5,514 bases of DNA from JAGOTP01 sp964415465 (GTDB lineage: Bacteria; Patescibacteriota; Patescibacteriia; 2-12-FULL-60-25), in the NCBI GenBank assembly GCA_964415465.1, contig CAYQAL010000042.1:1-5514 (forward strand), in the 5' to 3' direction. Of this stretch, positions 1 to 5,242 are shown piece after piece (the stretch's first letter is position 1; each line of letters opens with the position of its first letter). Made by a program: the position numbers and the translations under genes. The notes under the pieces were generated by a model. That model did no database searches and was not told the DNA's origin. It saw only the letters and a program-made list of their open reading frames with translations.

Positions 1-159
1 GGTCTGTCACCAGACGGAACGCTTGTCGAAGTTGTCGAGTTTAAAAACCATCCATTTTTTGTCGCCTGTCAGTTTCATCCAGAATTTTTGTCGCGTCCCT
101 TTACGCCGCATCCATTGTTTAAGGGATTTGTAGATGCGGCGAGCAAACGAAAGAAATAG
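1..159 (+). CDS. pyrG: CTP synthase, C-terminal end (partial)
   Basis: CTP synthase converts UTP to CTP, using ammonia released from glutamine by its C-terminal class I amidotransferase domain, in the cytoplasm. Only the last 52 codons are present; the gene runs in from the left edge in frame 1 and stops at TAG 157-159. The peptide begins GLSPDGTLVEVVEF and continues HPFFVACQFHPEF, then SRPFTPHPLFKGFV, which is the characteristic end of PyrG. The His and Glu of the FHPEF motif (codons 26 and 28 here) are the second and third members of the amidotransferase Cys-His-Glu triad; the Cys lies outside the window. The protein ends in a short basic tail, SKRKK. A hairpin follows 20 nt later and the next gene is convergent, so pyrG is the last gene of its transcription unit. 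Identification is secure from the motif alone. Confidence 0.95.
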   Translation, partial: GLSPDGTLVEVVEFKNHPFFVACQFHPEFLSRPFTPHPLFKGFVDAASKRKK

Positions 160-179
160 GGCGTATTCTTAAACGTCAG

Positions 180-222
180 CACCCCACCTGGGTAGGCAGA
201 GTTGCTGCGCCCTGGTGGGGTG
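180..222. terminator. Hairpin between convergent genes, probable transcription terminator
   Basis: The arms 180-192 (CACCCCACCTGGG) and 210-222 (CCCTGGTGGGGTG) pair over 13 positions with a single T-T mismatch, leaving a 17-nt loop. The stem is GC-rich and sits between the stop of pyrG (159, plus strand) and the stop of the minus-strand gene (226), as expected of a shared terminator. Neither side has a proper T-run: ATTTC follows on the plus strand and CTGACGTTT on the minus strand. Termination by this stem is therefore inferred from position and structure. Confidence 0.55.
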
Positions 223-225
223 ATT

Positions 226-624
226 TCAAGTGGCGGTCAGGAAGCCGTGCAGCTTCTTCGCCAGGCGGTTGGTCAGCGTGATGAGCGGATGATCCACTCG
301 TCGCTCAGGCTGACCAGGTTCGGTGATCCGGGCGTCGTAGAGGAAGAACTGCCCCTCTCGGTCCGTGTTGAGGAACACTGTCTGCACGTTGCAAACGAGC
401 TCCTTGTATGGAGCGTAGCCCGTACGGACCACTTCGCCACCCGCGGAGCGCTCGCGGAGCGTGAGCTCAACGCGGCTGCTGGGCGCTTGCGCCAGCATTT
501 TCACGGTCAGTTGGAACATGCCGTCGATGAAGACGGCATCGCGCGGAGAATCTCCTTCCTGTAAGGAGGATTGAAGCGGCTTAACGACCATCGCTGCTTC
601 CGTGCTGCCTCTTCGTCTACTCAT
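226..624 (-). CDS. Hypothetical protein, 132 aa
   Basis: I do not recognise this protein. It is read from ATG (622-624) to TGA (226-228) on the minus strand. The start is well supported by AGGAGG five bases upstream. A rival reading frame on the plus strand (202-564) starts with TTG and has no comparable support. The product is soluble, with no signal peptide or membrane segment. After a polar, basic N-terminus (residues 1-30) comes a stretch of alternating hydrophobic residues (about 31-100, including VFIDGMFQLTVKML, RVELTLRE, VCNVQTVFLN and GQFFLYDARI) that looks like a single beta-rich domain. A more helical, basic end follows (about 113-130, LITLTNRLAKKLHGF). There is one cysteine (Cys78) and no obvious catalytic motif. 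The gene stands alone between two hairpins, convergent with pyrG and downstream of the rpmA terminator, so it is probably its own transcription unit. Its context gives no clue to function. Confidence 0.72.
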   Translation of the reverse strand: MSRRRGSTEAAMVVKPLQSSLQEGDSPRDAVFIDGMFQLTVKMLAQAPSSRVELTLRERSAGGEVVRTGYAPYKELVCNVQTVFLNTDREGQFFLYDARITEPGQPERRVDHPLITLTNRLAKKLHGFLTAT

Positions 625-629
625 TAGGT

Positions 630-635
630 CCTCCT
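630..635 (-). promoter_or_regulatory. Strong Shine-Dalgarno of the 132-aa gene
   Basis: On the minus strand AGGAGG occupies 635 to 630, five bases before the ATG at 624. It decides the start codon and the strand of the gene. It stands out because most other genes in the window have no such site. Part of it (AGGACCT, 632 to 626) is complementary to AGGTCCT at 670 to 664 in the same leader, so the site could be partly masked in the mRNA. Confidence 0.75.
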
Positions 636-698
636 GATTTCTTGGTCTCGTGATCGCACGGCAAGGACCTTACTCTGGGGCAGAAAAAATTTCTAGAG

Positions 699-740
699 AG
701 ATACAAAACACCTCCCTACGTAGGGAGGTGTTTTGTATCT
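699..740 (-). terminator. Intrinsic terminator of rpmA: perfect 42-bp palindrome
   Basis: Positions 699-740 form a perfect inverted repeat with no central spacer (centre ACGT at 718-721). In RNA this gives a GC-rich stem, ACCTCCC paired with GGGAGGT around a TACG turn, continued outward by AAAAC paired with GTTTT. Read on the minus strand it begins only four bases after the rpmA stop (744) and the stem is followed by U-rich sequence (GTTTTGTATCTCTCT, then ATTTTTTC). This is the layout of a Rho-independent terminator. The symmetric A and T flanks would allow it to act in both directions. Confidence 0.9.
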
Positions 741-743
741 AGC

Positions 744-1133
744 TTATTTCTTACTGGAGCGCTTGCCAGCTGCTTCGGCATTAGCGCGCTTGATCAACTT
801 GTTGTTGGAAACTTTCTTTGGGGTCTTGGCTTCTTTCACTTCTGGTTTCTGGCCCTCTACTGGCATGACGTGAACGAACTTTGCATCTTTGAATTCACCT
901 GTGTAACGGCGGATGCGCTTGTTGGTGAACTTCACGATCCCAGCAGCGTTGGCGAAGAGGGTGTCATCGGAACCCTTCATGACGTTCAAGCCGGCACGAA
1001 TGGCTGTGCCACGCTGGCGAACCAAAATGTTGCCAGTCTTGGCGAATTCACCTGCGTACTTTTTGACACCGAGACGCTGACCGTGGGAATCACGGCCATA
1101 CGCGGTAGAACCACCAGCTTTTTTATGGGCCAT
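744..1133 (-). CDS. rpmA: 50S ribosomal protein bL27 with C-terminal extension
   Basis: bL27 is a large-subunit ribosomal protein whose N-terminal tail reaches the peptidyl transferase centre and helps place tRNA. The protein starts MAHKKAGGSTAYGRDS and continues RLGVKKYAGE, GNILVRQRGT and KGSDDTLFA, the conserved core of the family, over residues 1 to about 90. Most bL27 proteins have 85-95 residues; this one has 129. The extra part (about 92-129) is rich in Lys, Glu and Ala and looks disordered and RNA-binding. No N-terminal leader of the kind cleaved in Firmicutes is present. The gene has its own strong promoter and terminator and is not preceded by rplU, its usual partner; the divergent neighbour is a NifU-like gene. 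Its leader has no Shine-Dalgarno site: TTTAACCTCTT lies directly before the ATG. Identification is secure; the role of the extension is unknown. Confidence 0.97.
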   Translation of the reverse strand: MAHKKAGGSTAYGRDSHGQRLGVKKYAGEFAKTGNILVRQRGTAIRAGLNVMKGSDDTLFANAAGIVKFTNKRIRRYTGEFKDAKFVHVMPVEGQKPEVKEAKTPKKVSNNKLIKRANAEAAGKRSSKK

Positions 1134-1166
1134 AAGAGGTTAAAGAATGACGATAGAATGCGCAAA

Positions 1167-1195
1167 ATAATAGGTCGGAACGGGAAACTTGTCAA
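1167..1195 (-). promoter_or_regulatory. Sigma-70 type promoter of rpmA
   Basis: On the minus strand a perfect -35 box TTGACA (1195 to 1190) and a -10 box TATTAT (1172 to 1167, one mismatch to consensus) are separated by exactly 17 bp. Transcription would start near 1160, giving a leader of about 27 nt before the rpmA ATG at 1133. It is the best promoter-like sequence in the window and fits a highly expressed ribosomal protein gene. Confidence 0.85.
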
Positions 1196-1227
1196 GCGCC
1201 CTGAGAAAGGCGTAGGATCGCTCTCGT

Positions 1228-1491
1228 ATGCCAAAAACTGTTGAAGAGGTCCGAGAGGACGTAGAACGCGTTCTCGGCGTGCTCCGTGAGAGCTTGGCCA
1301 TGCACGGGGGGAATGTTGAGCTCGTTCGTATCGACCTTGAGACAGGGGTGGCCTTTGTTCGCCTGCAGGGGGCGTGTGTTGGCTGCCCGATGTCTGAGCT
1401 CACGCTCAAAGCTGGTATCGAAGAAACAGTCTGTCAGATGGTTCCAGAAATCAAAGAAGTCGTGCGCGTAGAAGACGAATCATCCACATAG
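1228..1491 (+). CDS. NifU-like domain protein, putative Fe-S cluster scaffold
   Basis: This 87-residue protein consists of a single NifU C-terminal (Nfu) domain. Proteins of this family hold a transient Fe-S cluster on a CxxC pair, usually as a dimer, and pass it to apo-enzymes in the cytoplasm. The sequence shows the family features in order: an N-terminal helix (about 4-24), MHGGNVELVRID (25-36), the strand VAFVRLQGAC (41-50), the CxxC motif Cys50-Val-Gly-Cys53 followed by PMSELTLKAGIE, and the end VPEIKEVV. The A-type and IscU-like domains of longer Nfu or NifU proteins are absent. The ATG is the first possible start, because an in-frame TAG lies at 1213-1215. An AGGA sits ten bases upstream, farther than usual. 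It is the first gene of the plus-strand run and lies 32 nt before the next gene; no link between cluster delivery and cell wall synthesis is evident. Confidence 0.92.
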   Translation: MPKTVEEVREDVERVLGVLRESLAMHGGNVELVRIDLETGVAFVRLQGACVGCPMSELTLKAGIEETVCQMVPEIKEVVRVEDESST

Positions 1492-1523
1492 ACGCAAGCG
1501 CTGCGCTCGCATACCATAGGGGA

Positions 1524-1901
1524 GTGCCATGGAGCGCTTGGCGATTATCTGCACGACTTGCTTCAAGTTCGTGGATTTATCGTATTTTGACGCTCTGGAA
1601 CATTCTCTGTCTGGTGGTGGGGATCGGTTGGTATACGGCTCAGCTCACGGGGATCGATGTCTCACAAAAGTCATTCGTGTTTCATTACACCGTTTACCTC
1701 GGTATTGATGACGTACGACCGCTGGTTTGGGTGATGGCCTGGCCGTTGGTCTGGCTCGTCACGAACCTTGTGTTCTTGGCCTGCGCCTATGGATCGTACC
1801 GCCGTGATCCGCATGCGGGTGTCGCCTGGCTGGTTCTGGCTTCATTCTCCGCGTTGCCGTGGATGTTGGCTCTTCATTATCTCGCTGTGATCAATCGTTA
1901 A
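1524..1901 (+). CDS. Small integral membrane protein of unknown function, 125 aa
   Basis: I cannot assign a function. The product has three likely transmembrane helices at about residues 20-40, 65-91 and 98-122, joined by a loop of about 25 residues and a short positive turn (SYRRDPHAG, 91-99). The first loop carries the motif HYTVYLGID (54-62). I recall similar small membrane proteins with an HYN-YFGID motif from Patescibacteria, but this is memory and was not checked. The start is GTG at 1524; it is the only plausible start that keeps all of helix 1, since the next one in frame (TTG 1587) cuts into it. A purine tract AGGGGAG (1518-1524) overlaps this start and would better suit the out-of-frame ATG at 1529, so the exact start is uncertain. 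The stop lies four bases before mraY, which suggests co-transcription and coupled translation with the peptidoglycan genes. A role in the cell envelope is an inference from position. Confidence 0.8.
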   Translation: MPWSAWRLSARLASSSWIYRILTLWNILCLVVGIGWYTAQLTGIDVSQKSFVFHYTVYLGIDDVRPLVWVMAWPLVWLVTNLVFLACAYGSYRRDPHAGVAWLVLASFSALPWMLALHYLAVINR

Positions 1902-1905
1902 CTCT

Positions 1906-2988
1906 ATGGATGAGATTGTTGCCGTTGCTCGGCCGGTGGGGGATGTATTTTCCGTGGCACGCCCGATGGGCTTTGTTGCGATTTCATTTTTGTTGTCTGC
2001 CCTTGCGATGCCGGCGCTTATTCGCTGGTTAAGGCGACTGGGGATGGGGAAGCAGATTCGTGATGCGAGTGCAGCGCCTATCATGGCCGAGATGCACAAG
2101 GCGAAAGCGGGAACGCCAACCATGGGCGGCATTGTGATTTGGGGAACGGTCTTAGCCATGATTCTCTTGGTTGCGGCTGGTTGCGCCCTCTCTTCTTCGC
2201 CAGTGTCGATCGCGTGTCGTGTGAATTTTTTAACGCGCGCCCAAACCTGGCTTCCGTTGGGTCTTATGATGGCGGCGGCCTTGGTTGGACTTGTGGATGA
2301 CTATTTGAATGTAAAGAAAATTGGTTCGAAAGGGGGTGGCCTGCAGGTGCGCTATCGCTTCATTTCCTATGGGATTATCGCGGCGATTGGTGCCTGGTGG
2401 TTCTACAGTAAGCTTGGCTGGACCCATGTTCATATTCCATTTGTTGGAAGTCATGAGATTGGCTGGTTGTCGATTCCGTTTTTCTTGCTTGTCATTGCGT
2501 CTACGTCGCACTCAGTGAATGAAACGGATGGGTTGGACGGATTGGCGGGCGGAGCTCTCCTGGCATCGTTTGGTGCGTATGGAGCAATTGCTTGGGCACA
2601 GGGGCAAACGGATTTGGCGGCTTTGTGTGCGGTGATCATTGGTGCGCTTATGGGCTTCCTGTGGTTCAATGTAAACCCAGCGCAGGTGTTCATGGGGGAT
2701 ACGGGAGCAATGTCCTTGGGTACGGCGCTCGGGGTGATCGCTCTTCTCACCGATCAGCCGCTCCTGCTGCTTATTATCGGATTCCCGTTTGTCATAGAAA
2801 CGCTGTCCGTCATCATCCAAATTGCGAGTAAAAAAATCCTAAAACGCAAACTGTTGAAAAGTGCGCCCTTGCACCATCATCTCCAAGCCAGTGGTTGGAG
2901 TGAGCCAAAGATTGTCATGCGCTTCTGGATGATCTCACTCGCTCTCTCGGGCGTCGGTGTAGCTATTGCACTCGTTGACCGCTTCTAA
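1906..2988 (+). CDS. mraY: Phospho-N-acetylmuramoyl-pentapeptide transferase
   Basis: MraY transfers phospho-MurNAc-pentapeptide from its UDP carrier to undecaprenyl phosphate, making lipid I on the inner face of the membrane. At 360 residues it has the normal length, with about ten hydrophobic helices. Family motifs appear in order: KAGTPTMGG (67-75); LVDDYLNVKK (129-138) with the Asp pair Asp131-Asp132; NETDGLDGLAGG (205-216), where Glu replaces the Leu of the common NLTDGLDGLA; MGDTGAMSLG (263-272) with Asp265, matching the third catalytic Asp; and the PLHHHLQASGW loop (321-331) followed by KIVMRFW. All expected active-site positions are present, so it should be active. The ATG lies four bases after the preceding stop and has no Shine-Dalgarno site (TTAACTCT before ATG), so translation is probably coupled. 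The N-terminus before helix 1 (residues 1-20) is poorly conserved; Met21 is a possible later start. ftsW follows after 8 nt, where many bacteria have murD. Confidence 0.97.
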   Translation: MDEIVAVARPVGDVFSVARPMGFVAISFLLSALAMPALIRWLRRLGMGKQIRDASAAPIMAEMHKAKAGTPTMGGIVIWGTVLAMILLVAAGCALSSSPVSIACRVNFLTRAQTWLPLGLMMAAALVGLVDDYLNVKKIGSKGGGLQVRYRFISYGIIAAIGAWWFYSKLGWTHVHIPFVGSHEIGWLSIPFFLLVIASTSHSVNETDGLDGLAGGALLASFGAYGAIAWAQGQTDLAALCAVIIGALMGFLWFNVNPAQVFMGDTGAMSLGTALGVIALLTDQPLLLLIIGFPFVIETLSVIIQIASKKILKRKLLKSAPLHHHLQASGWSEPKIVMRFWMISLALSGVGVAIALVDRF

Positions 2989-2996
2989 TCCTTCCC

Positions 2997-4133
2997 ATGT
3001 CTGTTCTTGATCGCCTTCGCTCTTTAGATCCGATGATCGTCGGTCTCACCGCCACGCTCTTAGTTGTGGGAGTGCTGATGTTATTTTCGGCGACGGTGGC
3101 GATCGGCGTTCAGCGAACAGGAGATAGTTTGTACTTTGTAAAGAACCAACTGTTCAAGGGAGTAATTCCAGGGCTTTGTGCGTTCGCGCTGGCGGCGCTC
3201 ATCGACTATCGTACGTGGCGCACCTGGGCGTTGGGAGCATTGGTTGTTTCCATCGTGCTCCTCCTCCTCGTCTATATTCCAGGAGTGGGCATTGTGCTGA
3301 ATGGAGCACGTGGATGGATTCGTATTGTGGGCTTCCAATTTCAACCGTCAGAGTTGGTAAAACTCAGTTTTATCCTGTATCTCGCTGCTTGGTTGGCTAG
3401 TCGTAAGGCGGATGAAGCGCACAAGTTGGAAACGGGCTTAATTCCGTTCTTGGGGGCGCTCGGATCAGTCATGTTGCTATTGATTTTGCAACCGGATACC
3501 GGGTCAATGATGGTGATCGTAGGCACGTCGCTCGTCATGTATTTCTTGTCCGGGGCGCCGATTTCCTGGTTTATTGTGTTGTCAGCCTTGGGTTCAGGAT
3601 TGTTAGCGCTGCTCATCAAAATGTCTCCTTACCGTGCCGCCCGTTTCATGGTGTTCTTACGCCCTGAGTTGGATCCGAAAGGGATCGGCTACCATATCAA
3701 CCAGGCGGTACTCGCGATTGGCTCTGGAGGGTGGCTCGGCTTAGGATTTGGTCAGTCGCGTCAAAAATACCTGTACTTGCCGACGGTAGAGTCCGATTCG
3801 ATTGTGGCAGTGATGGCAGAAGAGTTGGGGTTCGTTGCGATTTGTATTTTGATTCTGCTGTTTGGTGCGTTGATTTGGCGTTGTCTCTCGATCGCGCGTG
3901 AATCGAAAGATCCATTTGGAAGTTATTTGGCAGCTGGGATTGGCATGATGTTGGCTATTCAAGTGGTGATGAATATCGGATCGATGACGGGTCTCTTGCC
4001 GATCACGGGTGTTACATTGCCATTTATTTCTCATGGGGGAACCGCGATGGTGGTGATTCTGAGTGCGATGGGATTGGTGGCGGGTATTCCTGGTCGTCAA
4101 TCAGTACGCGGTTCTCTTCGTACACGTCTATGA
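2997..4133 (+). CDS. ftsW: FtsW, peptidoglycan glycosyltransferase of the division septum (SEDS family)
   Basis: FtsW polymerises lipid II into glycan chains at the division site, working with a class B penicillin-binding protein. The 378 residues contain about ten hydrophobic helices and the SEDS signature regions: LFSAT near helix 1 (29-33), GARGWIRIVGFQFQPSELVKL (103-123, the most conserved block), LQPDTGS (164-170), GYHINQAVLAIGSGG (231-245), and TGLLPITGVTLPFISHGG (331-348). The catalytic Asp is expected in the large extracytoplasmic loop and is seen as Asp267 in VESDSIVAVMAEELG; the usual form is TDFIFAV, so Ser replaces the following Phe. His346 replaces the usual Tyr of FISYGG. RodA is a close relative, but the position between mraY and murG favours FtsW. 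The ATG follows mraY by 8 nt with no Shine-Dalgarno site (CCTTCCC before ATG). The last bases overlap the murG start as ATGA. Confidence 0.93.
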   Translation: MSVLDRLRSLDPMIVGLTATLLVVGVLMLFSATVAIGVQRTGDSLYFVKNQLFKGVIPGLCAFALAALIDYRTWRTWALGALVVSIVLLLLVYIPGVGIVLNGARGWIRIVGFQFQPSELVKLSFILYLAAWLASRKADEAHKLETGLIPFLGALGSVMLLLILQPDTGSMMVIVGTSLVMYFLSGAPISWFIVLSALGSGLLALLIKMSPYRAARFMVFLRPELDPKGIGYHINQAVLAIGSGGWLGLGFGQSRQKYLYLPTVESDSIVAVMAEELGFVAICILILLFGALIWRCLSIARESKDPFGSYLAAGIGMMLAIQVVMNIGSMTGLLPITGVTLPFISHGGTAMVVILSAMGLVAGIPGRQSVRGSLRTRL

Positions 4134-5212
4134 ACATTGTCTTTACCGGAGGTGGATCGCTTGGCCCTGTGACGCCGTTGATTGCGACGGCGCGTGCTTT
4201 ACAGCGCCTTGAACCAAGCGCGCAGTGTGCGTGGATTGGAACGCCAACTGGACCAGAGCAAGCGCTGGCAGAAGCGGAAGGGATACGTTTTTCGAGTTTG
4301 CCGGTAGTGAAGCTCCCACGCTATCCATCGCTCAAGTGGTTGACTTTGCCGTTTGATTGGGTGCGCGTACGTCATCTGGCTCGCGTTGAACTCGATCGGT
4401 TGAAGCCAGATGTCGTGGTGTCGGTTGGTGGATTCACGGCAACCCCAGTTTTTATTGAAGCAGCGAAGCGTGGCATTCCCTGTGTCATGCACCAATTAGA
4501 TTTGCGACCAGGGTTATCAAATCGTCGGGTGGCTCGGCTGTGTTCGAGCGTGACGACCTCGTTTGAATATGAGCGTCCGCCGTTTGGCCAGTGGGTTGCG
4601 GATGAACGCATTGCGTCACCTGTACGGTTTCAGCGATCATTGCTCCCAACGCGAAACGCGGCAGCTAAGCATTTTGGATTGGACGCAAAACAACCCGTGA
4701 CATTGATCGTGGGTGGAGGAACGGGTGCGCAGGCCTTAAATGAGCATGTAAAGCGTACCTTGCCCAAGTGGCTTCAGATCACGCAGGTGCTGCATCTGAC
4801 GGGTCGTGGCAAAGGCCAAGGGCTCAAAGAGCAAGATGGCTACGTGGTCCGAGAGTTGCTGGTTGACGATATGGACCATGCCTATGCGTTAGCTGACCTC
4901 GCTGTCTCGCGTGCAGGGTTTGCGAGTTTAGCTGAGATGACGGCAGGACTTCAGATTCCAACGATTGCGATTCCACTCCCTGGAACGGAACAAGAAGAGA
5001 ATGCGCGTGCCTTTGAAGAACAGAGCGCACTGGTGGTGGTACAACAATCCCATCCAACCTTCGATGACGAAGTGCTATCAGCCGCAAGACTCATCTTAAG
5101 TGACACTGATATTCAGCGTGAGATGGGGGAATGTGCGCATGACTTCTTGCCTACCGACGATGGAACGGCGCTTGCGAAACGCGTACTGAAAGTCTTGAAG
5201 AAAAAGAAGTAA
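4130..5212 (+). CDS. murG: MurG-type UDP-GlcNAc transferase (lipid II synthesis), divergent
   Basis: MurG adds GlcNAc from UDP-GlcNAc to lipid I, forming lipid II at the cytoplasmic face of the membrane. The 360 residues have the two-domain GT-B layout of family GT28. In the N-domain are GGGSLGPVTPLIA (7-19), PDVVVSVGGFTATP (93-106) and MHQLDLRPGLSNRRVA (120-135). In the C-domain are LIVGGGTGAQALN (192-204), the segment LLVDDMDHAYALADLAVSRAG (243-263, matching the FIDDM...ADVVVCRSG region of E. coli MurG), SLAE (266-269) with the expected Glu, and PLPGTEQEENA (282-292) in place of the ribose-binding HQ..NA stretch. Two family motifs are altered: the GGTGGH loop has lost its His, and HEQN has become HQLD. 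The protein ends KVLKKKK. The start overlaps the ftsW stop (ATGA), which implies translational coupling and supports a MurG role. An altered acceptor or a related GT28 activity remains possible. Confidence 0.88.
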   Translation: MNIVFTGGGSLGPVTPLIATARALQRLEPSAQCAWIGTPTGPEQALAEAEGIRFSSLPVVKLPRYPSLKWLTLPFDWVRVRHLARVELDRLKPDVVVSVGGFTATPVFIEAAKRGIPCVMHQLDLRPGLSNRRVARLCSSVTTSFEYERPPFGQWVADERIASPVRFQRSLLPTRNAAAKHFGLDAKQPVTLIVGGGTGAQALNEHVKRTLPKWLQITQVLHLTGRGKGQGLKEQDGYVVRELLVDDMDHAYALADLAVSRAGFASLAEMTAGLQIPTIAIPLPGTEQEENARAFEEQSALVVVQQSHPTFDDEVLSAARLILSDTDIQREMGECAHDFLPTDDGTALAKRVLKVLKKKK

Positions 5213-5242
5213 CAGCTTAGTGCAATACATGATCAGCCGAGC

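Noticed and set aside
202..564. Plus-strand ORF of 120 codons opposite the 132-aa minus-strand gene
   Set aside because: It starts with TTG inside the hairpin region, has no convincing ribosome binding site, and lies antisense to a frame with ATG and AGGAGG at ideal spacing.
564..625. AAGGAGGA on the plus strand (about 564-571) followed by TTG and a short ORF ending at TAG near 625
   Set aside because: The spacing is wrong, the ORF has under 20 codons, and it lies antisense to the 132-aa gene; a chance match is more likely.
870..1244. Plus-strand ORF of 124 codons antisense to rpmA
   Set aside because: It is the mirror of a strongly conserved ribosomal protein gene and runs over the rpmA promoter into the Nfu start; a shadow frame.
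1497..1507. AGCGC/GCGCT inverted repeat after the Nfu gene as a possible terminator
   Set aside because: The arms are five bases with a one-base loop (four with a three-base loop), there is no T-run, and the next gene starts close by; it cannot be supported as a terminator.
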